From: Fimbriiglobus ruber
Lineage (GTDB): Bacteria > Planctomycetota > Planctomycetia > Gemmatales > Gemmataceae
NCBI RefSeq assembly: GCF_002197845.1
Contig: NZ_NIDE01000004.1
Span: 1,362,551-1,426,550 of the forward strand
Direction: 5' to 3'
DNA: 64,000 bases
Part shown: piece after piece, positions 39,853 to 47,915 of the stretch
Layout: every line of letters begins with the position of its first letter
How positions within the stretch are numbered: position 1 is the first letter of the stretch
The notes under the pieces: model-generated
Database searches by the model: none
What the model was told of the DNA's origin: nothing
The model's input: the letters and a program-made list of their open reading frames with translations, nothing else
Position numbers and translations under genes: made by a program

Positions 39853-40620
39853 ATGGATCAATTAATTTATTCGGTTGCTCTTTACTGCGAACGTGAACGC
39901 GAGGGGTCGGTTTCGGAGGCATGGCTCGACGGTGTTCTCGAATTGCTCGCGTCTCACGGGCTTTATGTAAGAGAGTACAGCGTCACCGAAACGCCTGTCT
40001 GTGAAGAAGGAGACTATGCCTTTCAACCGAATGATCCTCGCCTTCTCGCTGCTGTGCGCTCCGGAGTTCTCCGCGATTTATTCTTGTATTGTCACCCCCA
40101 AGAACGACGCGGCTTAGTTTTCGACTGGAACGGTTGTGCTGCAATCACATTGTCTTCGGGCGAGGTCTTCATGGGACTTCCTGCGACTAGCGGCGTGAGG
40201 CTCGATGAATTACTCCGACAGACCTACGCGCTGGCTAGGCCCTTCGGTTCTTGGCCCTACGGTATCGCGTATTCGCGGTCCAGTTCGATGGCTCCCAGCA
40301 TGTATGCGTATGGGTTTATAGGTGGTGCTGCTTATATGAACGTAACTAGGGGGGAGCGCGACCGCATTAGCTGTTGGAGGAATGAACTGATGGAGCGAAG
40401 AAGCCATTTGGAGGGTCGTCTTCGCGATGTCTATCCCGCGAACCTTCTTTCCGCCATTCATACGAACGCGCGGGTCGGAGAGGACAGGACGCTGTTGAAT
40501 GCTGGGTGGGGCGAATTCACAGAAATCGACGACAAGGTGTGGCTCTGGACTGTGCCGGAAGAGGACATTTCAGAGGTACGTGCAGTACTCATTCAAGCCA
40601 ATTTACTGATATGCCCATAA
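39853..40620 (+). CDS. probable immunity protein for the orphan toxin
   Basis: A 255-residue cytoplasmic protein (ATG 39853) 26 bp after the toxin stop and in similarly lower-G+C DNA. It has an acidic N-terminal half and a central FGSWPYGIAYSRSSSMAPSM motif, of the kind seen in Imm52-like proteins (a P-Y-G-I-x-Y...P core), and a C-terminal IDDKVWLWTVPEEDISEV. I cannot assign the immunity family with confidence; location straight after a toxin is the main evidence. It would protect the host if the toxin cassette were reactivated. Confidence 0.6.
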   Translation: MDQLIYSVALYCEREREGSVSEAWLDGVLELLASHGLYVREYSVTETPVCEEGDYAFQPNDPRLLAAVRSGVLRDLFLYCHPQERRGLVFDWNGCAAITLSSGEVFMGLPATSGVRLDELLRQTYALARPFGSWPYGIAYSRSSSMAPSMYAYGFIGGAAYMNVTRGERDRISCWRNELMERRSHLEGRLRDVYPANLLSAIHTNARVGEDRTLLNAGWGEFTEIDDKVWLWTVPEEDISEVRAVLIQANLLICP

Positions 40621-40836
40621 TTTTGCCATCACAAATGTTCGTTGCTTCCACCGACCATGCTCTCCACGAACGCGGAGAGACTGGACCGGCGTAGAAGTAT
40701 TGGCTATCATCTTCCGGATATTTCAGATGCACTGATTCCAGCCCATCCAGTTGTGTCGCTCAATTGACTATATGTTGGTCGCCCGACTGACAGTCGCAGA
40801 GTACGACGCGCACAGGCGTACGACCACGTTGACGTA

Positions 40837-41057
40837 GCAACCTGCTGTCGGCCATCAATTCGGCCGGCACGGTGACGATGGAGTACAACACGGACGGGCG
40901 GATGACGTCGCGGACCGACCCGAGCGGGGTGACGCTCACGTTCCACTACGACGGCGATGGCCGCGCCACCCTGGTGACCGATTCCCTCGGGGCGACCGAG
41001 GCGACCGGGTACGACGCGGTCGGGATCGGGACTGCTTACGGGTCGGGTCAGAACTGA
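40837..41057 (+). pseudogene. third RHS core fragment (no toxin)
   Basis: This 220-bp piece is nearly identical to about 31,146-31,335 of the main RHS gene (NLLSAINSAGTVTMEY, SRTDPSGVTLTFHYDGDG, SLGATEATGYDA), then skips to GTAYGSGQN and stops at 41055-41057, so it also carries an internal deletion. It is a scar of a third toxin cassette or of a recombination event. Confidence 0.75.
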
Positions 41058-41329
41058 ACAAACGTCGACGATTTTTCGGTCGCAACTGGAATTACACCAG
41101 ATAGTTGTGACGTTTCATCACCATCGAGATTTCGCTTCACAGTCCAGCCGTTACTTCATCTCTGGCCTCTTCAAAGCAGCTGGTTTCTTTTGATTCTGTG
41201 TCCGTGTACGTAACCTTTTGCCATTAAATTTATTCATTTGTTCACTACTGGCATCGAGACCCCTCGACCGCCAGAAGTACGCTCATCCTCCTCACCATCC
41301 ATTTTCTTCATTCCCCGGAGCGCCGGGCC
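41058..41329. other. leader of the QueC-like operon
   Basis: A 270-bp A+T-richer, pyrimidine-rich stretch between the last RHS scrap and the first gene of the operon. No coding frame is credible. It should contain the operon promoter, but no clear -35/-10 pair stands out. Confidence 0.35.
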
Positions 41330-42319
41330 GTGGGCCACGTCCGTCTCAAAATCCTGCCCCGCACGCGCAAGTGGCGGCAGGTGGTCGAACTCATCCGTGG
41401 CGGGGCCGGCGCCGCCCAGACCGCCCGCGCGACCCTGTTGGCTGCCGAGAAGGGGCTCAAGAAGTCCGGGTCCGACCCCGCCGTGATCGAAACCGTCTGG
41501 CTCCTCATGTGGCTACCCGTCGCCGCGCGGGCCGATGACTTTCCCGCCGCCCTCCGCCGGGCCGGACTCGACGTGTCGGACGACCCCGGGTTGATGGAAC
41601 TGACCGCCGCCGTCACCGAGACGATCGAGGCGAAGGCCCGGCGGACCGGCAACCGGTCGGACCTCGGGGAGATGGCCCAGACGGCGGCCGTCGAGACACT
41701 CACCGAGGTCGTCGGGACGCGCCTGAAGTCGCTGTTCGGCCCGACCCCGGGCCAGCTCCAAGCCGAACTCGCCCGCCTCCGCACGGCCAAGCAGTTCGGC
41801 CTGTTCGCCCGCGACTTCTTTGCCCGGTTCGTGTTCAAGACGCTCAACTTCTTCCTCAGCCAGACCCTGCCCGACCACGTCGGCGAAGGGCGGTTCGGCA
41901 ACCTCGCCGAGCAGGCCGCGTTCACCGACGCCCTCGACACCCACTGCCGGGAGGCGGCCAAGATCGTCGAGACGTTCGCCGGCGGGTGGCTGATGAAGCA
42001 CAACTGGGAAGACGATGGCGTCGGTTTCTTCCAGCTGGTGATGACACGGCGAAATGCAAAAAGCCGAAGAAAACCGAACATTTTATCCGCTACCGACATC
42101 ACGCCGTCATTTCTCTCGCATTTACGCTCTCTTGTACTCGCTTTTCCACATTTTTCTATCGCGTCGAGAATTTATGGGTCACGTCCTCATAACGCCGCTG
42201 CCACGGACGCGCAAGTGGTTGCAGGTCATCAAATTGATTCACGGTGGAGCCGGAGCCGCTCAAGTGGCCAACGCGATTCTCTCGGCAGCCGAGAAGGGCT
42301 TACAGAACGCGGGCAGTGA
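41330..42319 (+). CDS. unknown protein, paralogue A of the QueC-like operon
   Basis: GTG 41330 (MGHVRLKILPRTRKW) gives 329 residues. Residues 1-230 are about 65-70% identical by eye to paralogue B, with conserved blocks WRQVVELIRGGAGAAQ, IETVWLLMWLPVAARADDF, GEMAQTAAVETLTEV, FFARFVFKTLNFFLS and HCREAAKIVE. It is mostly helical with no clear membrane span; the phenylalanine-rich FFARFVFKTL segment may be amphipathic. After WLMKHNWEDDG (about 42,020) similarity to B ends and the frame runs over the start of B in Arg/Ser-rich noise, so the last 20-25 family residues are lost by frameshift or replacement. Function unknown; context suggests a partner of the QueC-like enzyme. Confidence 0.7.
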   Translation: MGHVRLKILPRTRKWRQVVELIRGGAGAAQTARATLLAAEKGLKKSGSDPAVIETVWLLMWLPVAARADDFPAALRRAGLDVSDDPGLMELTAAVTETIEAKARRTGNRSDLGEMAQTAAVETLTEVVGTRLKSLFGPTPGQLQAELARLRTAKQFGLFARDFFARFVFKTLNFFLSQTLPDHVGEGRFGNLAEQAAFTDALDTHCREAAKIVETFAGGWLMKHNWEDDGVGFFQLVMTRRNAKSRRKPNILSATDITPSFLSHLRSLVLAFPHFSIASRIYGSRPHNAAATDAQVVAGHQIDSRWSRSRSSGQRDSLGSREGLTERGQ

Positions 42320-42959
42320 TCCGGTCGTCATCGAAACAATCTGGCTCCTGATGCGGTTGCCCGTGGCCGCCCGGACCGACGATTTCACCGCCGCACTACT
42401 CCGGAGCGGGTTGCACGTTACCGACGATCCCAGCCTGATGGAACTTGTGGCCGCTGTCTCTGGGGCGATCGATACGAAGGCACAACGAGCCGGTCGGTCC
42501 GAACTCGGAGAAATGGCCCAAATGGCGGCCGTCGAGACACTCACGGAAGTCATTGGCTCTCGCCTAAACACGTTATTCGGTCCATCCCCGGAGCAAGTTC
42601 AGGCGGAAGTCGCCAAGCTCCGCACGAACATACAGTTCGGCCTGTTCGCCAAAGATTTTTTCGCCCGCTTTGTGTTCAAGACGCTCACGTTCTTCCTCAG
42701 TCGCACGCTCCCGGACCACGTCGGCGAAGGGCGACGGTTCTCCACCCTTGCCGAGCAAGCCGCGTTCACGGCCGCGCTCGACGCCCACTGTCGGGAGGCC
42801 GCCAAGGTCGTCGAAGCGTATTCCGGCGACTGGCTAATGAAACACAACTACGAAGCGGACGGTCGAATCTCGCGGGAGGAAGTGGCCGGTTTCACGTCCT
42901 ACGCGATGACCAAATTGGTCGCCGAATTGCGGCTGGGGGTTCCCTCCGATGCCGCCTGA
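42174..42959 (+). CDS. unknown protein, paralogue B of the QueC-like operon (intact)
   Basis: A 261-residue protein; ATG 42174 (MGHVLITPLPRTRKW) matches the start of paralogue A, so longer upstream readings are rejected. It keeps the full family C-terminus ISREEVAGFTSYAMTKLVAELRL that A lacks. No catalytic motif, signal peptide or transmembrane helix is obvious. The stop overlaps the start of the QueC-like gene by 11 bp, which implies translational coupling and stoichiometric production. Tandem duplication of this gene with divergence suggests two related subunits or an antagonist pair. Confidence 0.8.
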   Translation: MGHVLITPLPRTRKWLQVIKLIHGGAGAAQVANAILSAAEKGLQNAGSDPVVIETIWLLMRLPVAARTDDFTAALLRSGLHVTDDPSLMELVAAVSGAIDTKAQRAGRSELGEMAQMAAVETLTEVIGSRLNTLFGPSPEQVQAEVAKLRTNIQFGLFAKDFFARFVFKTLTFFLSRTLPDHVGEGRRFSTLAEQAAFTAALDAHCREAAKVVEAYSGDWLMKHNYEADGRISREEVAGFTSYAMTKLVAELRLGVPSDAA

Positions 42960-44991
42960 AACTCGCGTTTTGTGTGGGGACACGGCTGCCCCTCGTGGTT
43001 GGGCGGGTGCCGATACCCTGCGGCTGAACCGGTTTGGACCCGCCCCCAACGTCTTCTTGACGATCGGAGACATCCAGCGGGGTATGTACCGAGACTTACC
43101 CGATCGCTTCCTCGACCTCCTCGACATCGCGGCGTACGTCTACTCTGCCGACCAAGCCACACGGCGGAGGGGCAGCCGCGTCGACGAGTTTGAGCCGAAC
43201 TGGCGACGTGACTTCACCTTTCACGTCCCGGTCCGAGACCCCGACTTTTGGATGACGAGGTCAACCGTTTCGACACTTTCGTCCGCGTTGAGTTTCGCAT
43301 CGGACGACGACTACCGGTTCAAATTCGTTTCGCTCCGGAAAGAGCAACCACTTCAACCGAGTTTGGATTTTGATTCCACCATGTACGACGGTCTGGTGGA
43401 AGAAGTGGTGATGTTTTCGGGGGGACTCGATTCGCTCGCCGGGGCCGTCCAGGAAAGCGTCCTCGGACGACGAAGGGTATTGCTCGTCAACCACCGATCC
43501 ACCCCCAAGGTGTCGAACCGGTATAAGGATTTGTTGGCGGGTCTAAAGAGGCACGCCGGAGACGCCAGTCCGCTGAACATTTATGTGCGGGTGAACAAGG
43601 ATTCGGATCTCGGAAACGAGTACACCCAGCGAACGCGTTCGTTCTTGTTCGCGGCGATCGGCTCCCTCTTTGCCGCGATGATCGGGCTGGATCGACTGCG
43701 GTTTTACGAGAACGGTGTGGTCAGTCTGAACCTCCCCATGTCGGCCCAGGTCGTCGGCGCCCGGGCTTCGCGAACCACGCACCCCCGCGTTCTGAGCGAG
43801 TACTCCGAAATCCTATCCGCAGTCGCGGGGCGCCCCTTCCGGATCGAGAATCCGTTCCTCTGGCGGACCAAAACGGACATGGTTCGGTTGGTCGCGCAAG
43901 CCGGCTGTGCCGAGCTGATTCGGCTCTCGTCGAGTTGCGCTCACACCTGGGCCCAGACGATCGAACACCCGCACTGTGGGGACTGTTCTCAGTGCATCGA
44001 CCGCCGATTTGCGGTCCTGGCCGCCGGCCAAGAAGAACACGATCCACGAATGGGGTACGGCGTCGACCTGCTGACCGGACAGCGATCAGACGGGGTGTCG
44101 AGGGGATTACTTTCGGCATACCTGGAAACGGCCAATCAGGTCGGCCGAATGTCGCCGACCCAATTTTTCGGAAAGTTCGGGGAGGCCGCTCGCGTCTTCC
44201 GGCACATCGACGGCAGAGCCGATGTCGCGGCAAACAACATCTACGACCTATACCAGCGCCACGCCCGGGATGTGAACGCGGTCGTCGACCATGCGATCGC
44301 GGATAATGCAACCGCGATCCGCCAGCGCGAGCTGCCTCCGTCCTGCTTGGTTCGACTGGTCTCGGACTCGGGCGAGCGGCCGGACCGGTTGGACAACCCG
44401 TCCGCCACCGCATTCGATCCCCGGCCGCCGTTCGAAGTAACGGACTATACATTCCGGAAATGGGACAGTGTTTGGCTCTTGCGGTTTGCCGGCGGGTCGA
44501 ACATCGTCCTTCGGCCGAGTATCGGGGCGGCGTATCTGAACATCTTGTTGTCCCGTCCGAACAGCCCCATCTCGGCGGTCGACCTGTTCTGTAAAGTGTC
44601 CCGTCGAAGCCAAGATTTCGCAATCGAAAGCAAGGGGAAACGAGCCGATGGCGACGCGGTCGCGGCGTACATGGCGCGACTGTCCGAACTCAAAGCAGAT
44701 CGGGAAAAGGCGACGAAAGACAACGACACAGTGGTCCTCGAAGAACTGGACAAGGAATACCAAGAAATTGAAAAGGAGATCCGGCGGGTAGTGACGCCCA
44801 AAGGCCGGATCCGCCGAGAAGTGGGTATCAGCGAGAAGATCCGCAAGTCAGTCGGTATCGCGATCCGGCGAGCGGTCGCGGACATCCGGAGGTATGTCGG
44901 TACTGAGGCTGCCGACCACATCAAATCACGCATTCGCGGCGGGCAACGGGTCATGTACACCGCAACCCAGGGAATCGAATGGCAGACTTGA
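42949..44991 (+). CDS. QueC/QatC-like enzyme with C-terminal regulatory domain
   Basis: A 680-residue protein. Residues 1-150 resemble the N-terminal region of QatC-type proteins (PDRFLDLLDIAAYVYSADQ). Residues 150-365 are a QueC-like adenine-nucleotide alpha-hydrolase: PP-loop SGGLDS at 157-162 and zinc ligands at about C330, C343, C346 and C349 (HCGDCSQC). QueC adenylates a carboxylate to make preQ0; QatC and type IV CBASS relatives reuse the fold in anti-phage defence. Residues about 500-680 match a winged-helix/coiled-coil module found at the C-termini of regulatory ATPases (FRKWDSVWLLRFAGG, SELKADREKATKDND, GISEKIRKSVGIAIRRA). No QueD/E/F, QatA or QatD genes are near, so deazapurine synthesis is unlikely. 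Confidence 0.8.
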   Translation: MPPETRVLCGDTAAPRGWAGADTLRLNRFGPAPNVFLTIGDIQRGMYRDLPDRFLDLLDIAAYVYSADQATRRRGSRVDEFEPNWRRDFTFHVPVRDPDFWMTRSTVSTLSSALSFASDDDYRFKFVSLRKEQPLQPSLDFDSTMYDGLVEEVVMFSGGLDSLAGAVQESVLGRRRVLLVNHRSTPKVSNRYKDLLAGLKRHAGDASPLNIYVRVNKDSDLGNEYTQRTRSFLFAAIGSLFAAMIGLDRLRFYENGVVSLNLPMSAQVVGARASRTTHPRVLSEYSEILSAVAGRPFRIENPFLWRTKTDMVRLVAQAGCAELIRLSSSCAHTWAQTIEHPHCGDCSQCIDRRFAVLAAGQEEHDPRMGYGVDLLTGQRSDGVSRGLLSAYLETANQVGRMSPTQFFGKFGEAARVFRHIDGRADVAANNIYDLYQRHARDVNAVVDHAIADNATAIRQRELPPSCLVRLVSDSGERPDRLDNPSATAFDPRPPFEVTDYTFRKWDSVWLLRFAGGSNIVLRPSIGAAYLNILLSRPNSPISAVDLFCKVSRRSQDFAIESKGKRADGDAVAAYMARLSELKADREKATKDNDTVVLEELDKEYQEIEKEIRRVVTPKGRIRREVGISEKIRKSVGIAIRRAVADIRRYVGTEAADHIKSRIRGGQRVMYTATQGIEWQT

Positions 44992-45008
44992 GCCGTTAAA
45001 AAATTCGC

Positions 45009-45029
45009 CCGCTACTCGAAAAGTAGCGG
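45009..45029. terminator. hairpin after the QueC-like gene
   Basis: A perfect 8-bp stem (CCGCTACT, loop CGAAA, AGTAGCGG) 17 bp after the stop at 44991, without a following T tract. Likely the end of the operon, or protection of the mRNA 3' end. Confidence 0.5.
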
Positions 45030-45175
45030 CCGCTACGCCGGATGTAGCTCTTGGTCCTGTAGAGGCAAGGCCCGGCGCACCGAGTCGAATGCCGTCCCCC
45101 GCGGACGGCCGAGTACCCCGTGACGCGCCTCCCGCCGGGCCGTTTCACGGGTGTCTTCGTTTATCGGGAGCATTT

Positions 45176-45382
45176 GTGACTCATTCCACCCTGACCGCCC
45201 CGCCCACGGGCCGCACGCCCGGGGCACCGTGGCCGATCCCGGACGCCGCCGCGTTCCTGTCGATCTCCGAGCGGCACCTGCACCGGCTGATCGATTCCAA
45301 GAAAGTGAAGGCGGTCCGACTCGGCCGCCGGCGGTTGATCCCCGACACCGAGGTCCAGCGACTCGCCAGCAACGGCTGCTGA
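45176..45382 (+). CDS. excisionase-like helix-turn-helix protein
   Basis: A 68-residue protein from GTG 45176, preceded by GGGAG. The body PIPDAAAFLSISERHLHRL followed by DSKKVKAVRLGRRRLIPDTEV is the MerR-type HTH_17 fold used by excisionases and AlpA-type regulators (wing with RLGRRRLIP). As first gene of the replication operon of an integrative element it may act as Xis or as an operon regulator. Confidence 0.75.
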   Translation: MTHSTLTAPPTGRTPGAPWPIPDAAAFLSISERHLHRLIDSKKVKAVRLGRRRLIPDTEVQRLASNGC

Positions 45383-45481
45383 CTGCGAACCATCCGCCTG
45401 CAAACCCAGTGTTTCAACCACCCAACGCGACGGCCGGCGGGATCTGACCCCGCCGGCCCTCACACGAGGAGCATTTAAATC

Positions 45482-46018
45482 GTGAATACGCCACGAAAAC
45501 CCCTCGCCGACATTTTACCCGGCCGGAACGGGGGCGATGACGACATTTTCAACCAGTTCGACGCGACCGAAGCGGCCGACGACTTCGGCCCCCTCCCGAA
45601 AGGGGTATACGTCGTCCTGGCCACCGGCGGCCGCCTCGATCAGGCCCGCACCGGGACCCGATGCTACAAGGTCGAGTTCCGGGTGATCGAAGGCGAACAC
45701 GCCGGCCGGCGGCTCTGGTGGGACAAGTATCTCACTCCGGCCGCCCTGCCGTACACGAAGCGCGACCTGTCGAAGCTCGGCATCACCAGCCGGGAGAAGC
45801 TCGAACAGCCGTTGCCCGCGAACCGGCTGGTGTGCAAGGTCACGGTCGTCGTGCGGACGGACGACGACGGGATCGAGCGGAACGAGATCCGGAACCTCGA
45901 ACTGCTCCGGGTCCAGGACGCCGCGGTCGACCCGTTCGCCCCGAAGACGGGCAACGACCCGTCGCGCGATTCGAGCGCCGAATTCCCGTTCGGGGCCAAC
46001 GGGGAGGGCCAAACGTGA
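45482..46018 (+). CDS. DUF669-type phage protein
   Basis: A 178-residue protein from GTG 45482 with AGGAG 9-10 bp upstream. It shows the DUF669 pattern: an early FNQFDATEAADDFGPLPKG, beta strands with YKVEFRVIEGEHAGRRLW, YTKRDLSKLGI, then VRTDDDGIERNEI near 135 and a disordered acidic tail. DUF669 proteins occur in phage replication regions and are thought to bind single-stranded DNA. The stop overlaps the primase start by 4 bp (GTGA), so the two are translated together. Confidence 0.8.
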   Translation: MNTPRKPLADILPGRNGGDDDIFNQFDATEAADDFGPLPKGVYVVLATGGRLDQARTGTRCYKVEFRVIEGEHAGRRLWWDKYLTPAALPYTKRDLSKLGITSREKLEQPLPANRLVCKVTVVVRTDDDGIERNEIRNLELLRVQDAAVDPFAPKTGNDPSRDSSAEFPFGANGEGQT

Positions 46019-47004
46019 TCCGACCCGACTCCCCGTACGGGTTTCGGGTGGTCGGGCCGGTGACCGAGGGGCGGCGGCTGGTCGACGCGGCCGCCGCCTT
46101 CTCGGCCCACTGCGCTGCCGACCCCCGATCGGAACCCAACGCCGAAGCGTATCTGTCCGCGTTCCACTATGGTGCCGACTTCCAGCAACTGCTCCGGGAG
46201 CGCGGGAGCCCGAAGGGGTTCGCCGGCCCGTGCTGGTCCCCGTGGCTCTGGTTCGACCTCGACCGCCCGGGCGACCCCGAGGCCGCTCTGAGCGACGCCC
46301 GCAAGCTCGCCGGGTTCGTCCTCGACCGCTACCGTCAGCTGGACGAGGACGACTTGCTCGTCTTCTTTTCCGGGGCCAAGGGGTTTCACCTCGGGCTCCC
46401 GCTCGCCCACAACCCGCCGCCTTCTGTCTTGTTCCACCGAACGGCCCGGCACCTGGCCGAACGGCTCGCGGCCGGGGCCGGGGTGCGAATTGACACGTCC
46501 GTTTACGATCGCGTCCGGTGCTTCCGGGCTCCGAACTCCCGCCACCCGCGGACGGGTTACCACAAACGGCGGGTCTCCCACTCTGAGTTGATGAATCTGT
46601 CCGTGGCCCGCGTGACGGAACTGGCCCGGGAGCCGCTCCCGTTTGACATCCCGCGGATCGGGGAACTGATTTCTGAACTCGAAGCTGATTGGGAGGACGC
46701 CGCGGCCGCCGGGCGCGAGCGAACGGTGATGGCCGGAAGTGACCACCCCGGTCGATTGCAGCGGGCGACGATCGATTTCCTGCATTCCGGCGCCGAAGAG
46801 GGCGAGCGGCACCCGCGCCTGTTTCGGGCCGCGGCCGACATGGCCGAACTGGCCGCCGTCCGCGGGGTCGACGCCCTGATCCGCGCCGTGTTAACCGAGC
46901 CCGCCCTCGACACCGGACTGCCCCCGGGCGAGGTGGACCGACAGATCGGGTGCGGGATCGACCACGGCCGCCGCGTGGCTACCGGCGCCGGGGGTGCGGC
47001 ATGA
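46015..47004 (+). CDS. AEP-type DNA primase of the element
   Basis: A 329-residue protein from GTG 46015 (VIRPDSPYGFRVV). It has archaeo-eukaryotic primase motifs: WFDLDRPGDPE near residue 78 (metal-binding acidic pair), FFSGAKGFHLGLP near 117 (the sxH motif) and DTSVYDRVRCFRAPNSRH near 160. The C-terminal helical part is variable. It probably lays primers for the DnaB-like helicase encoded next, with which it overlaps by 4 bp (ATGA). Confidence 0.8.
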   Translation: MIRPDSPYGFRVVGPVTEGRRLVDAAAAFSAHCAADPRSEPNAEAYLSAFHYGADFQQLLRERGSPKGFAGPCWSPWLWFDLDRPGDPEAALSDARKLAGFVLDRYRQLDEDDLLVFFSGAKGFHLGLPLAHNPPPSVLFHRTARHLAERLAAGAGVRIDTSVYDRVRCFRAPNSRHPRTGYHKRRVSHSELMNLSVARVTELAREPLPFDIPRIGELISELEADWEDAAAAGRERTVMAGSDHPGRLQRATIDFLHSGAEEGERHPRLFRAAADMAELAAVRGVDALIRAVLTEPALDTGLPPGEVDRQIGCGIDHGRRVATGAGGAA

Positions 47005-47915
47005 CCGCCCACTTCGTTCCCGCCGCCGACGTGATCGCCGCGTGGCAAACGGATGTCCTCTCGGGCAAGCCCCCGACTCTGTATCCGGGCGGGGACGGCG
47101 ACCTCGGCCGGATCGAGATCGGCCCGGGGTTGGTGACGCTGCTCGGCGGCCCACCCGGGGTCGGCAAGAGCGCATTCGTCATGCAACTGGTGATCGACGC
47201 CCTCCGGCTCACGCCGACACTCCGGGCCCTGGTCGCGAACGTCGAGATGGCACCGGCCGCCCTCCTCGACCGCCAACTGGCGAGGCTGTCCGGGGTCGAC
47301 CTGCAGACCATCCGTTACCGGAAGCTCGGCGCCGAACACGCGGACCGCATCGCCGCCGGGCTCCAGGCTCTGGTGGAACTCGGCACCCGGCTGGCGTTCG
47401 CCCGCCCGCCGTGGACGGTCGAGAACGTCGCGCGGGCAGGCGACGCGTCCGGGGCCGACCTGATCGTGATGGATTACATCCAGCGGTTCACCGCGCCCGG
47501 GGAGCAGTCCCACAAGAAGGCGGCCGTCGACGCGGTGATGGAGTACGTCCGCGGGATGGCCGATTGTGGGGTCGCGGTCCTGGTAATCGCGGCTGTCGGC
47601 CGGCAGCGGGACGACAAGGGGCGGAGCGGGTACGGCGGCCTGAACCTCGCCAGCTTCCGGGAGTCGAGCGAGTTGGAGTACGGGGCGGACGACGCCTTTC
47701 TGCTCGTCCGCGACAGCCCCGACGACCCGACCGGCATTACGCTGAAGCACGTCAAGAGCCGGCACGGGGAATCCCTCGATATCCCCCTTCGGTTCACCGG
47801 GCACGTCCAGCGGTTCGACCCGGTCGGCGACGCACCCGACGACGGCCCGCTGGCGGCCGCTGTCCGCAACATCTGGGACCAGCAGGCCGGAGAAGCCGAA
47901 GGGGGGAACTGGTGA
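47001..47915 (+). CDS. DnaB/RecA-fold replicative helicase
   Basis: A 304-residue protein (ATG 47001). Walker A GGPPGVGKSAF near residue 48, Walker B LIVMDYIQ near 155, then a DnaB-like KKAAVDAVMEYVRGMA helix and a C-terminal loop region with GYGGLNLASFRESSELEYGADD and LKHVKSRHGE (arginine-finger region). It has only the C-terminal ATPase domain of DnaB, as in many phage helicases or loaders. Overlaps neighbours on both sides by 4 bp. Confidence 0.8.
   Translation: MTAHFVPAADVIAAWQTDVLSGKPPTLYPGGDGDLGRIEIGPGLVTLLGGPPGVGKSAFVMQLVIDALRLTPTLRALVANVEMAPAALLDRQLARLSGVDLQTIRYRKLGAEHADRIAAGLQALVELGTRLAFARPPWTVENVARAGDASGADLIVMDYIQRFTAPGEQSHKKAAVDAVMEYVRGMADCGVAVLVIAAVGRQRDDKGRSGYGGLNLASFRESSELEYGADDAFLLVRDSPDDPTGITLKHVKSRHGESLDIPLRFTGHVQRFDPVGDAPDDGPLAAAVRNIWDQQAGEAEGGNW

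Noticed and set aside
41330..44991. A complete Qat or type IV CBASS system
   Set aside because: No KAP-type ATPase (QatA), TatD nuclease (QatD), CD-NTase or effector is present nearby; only the QueC-like part matches.
42949..44991. A genuine queuosine biosynthesis queC
   Set aside because: The protein is three times as long as QueC, with N- and C-terminal extensions, and no queD, queE or queF neighbours exist.
45009..45075. A riboswitch such as preQ1 near the QueC-like gene
   Set aside because: The structure is a simple hairpin downstream of the gene, not upstream, and has none of the preQ1 consensus.
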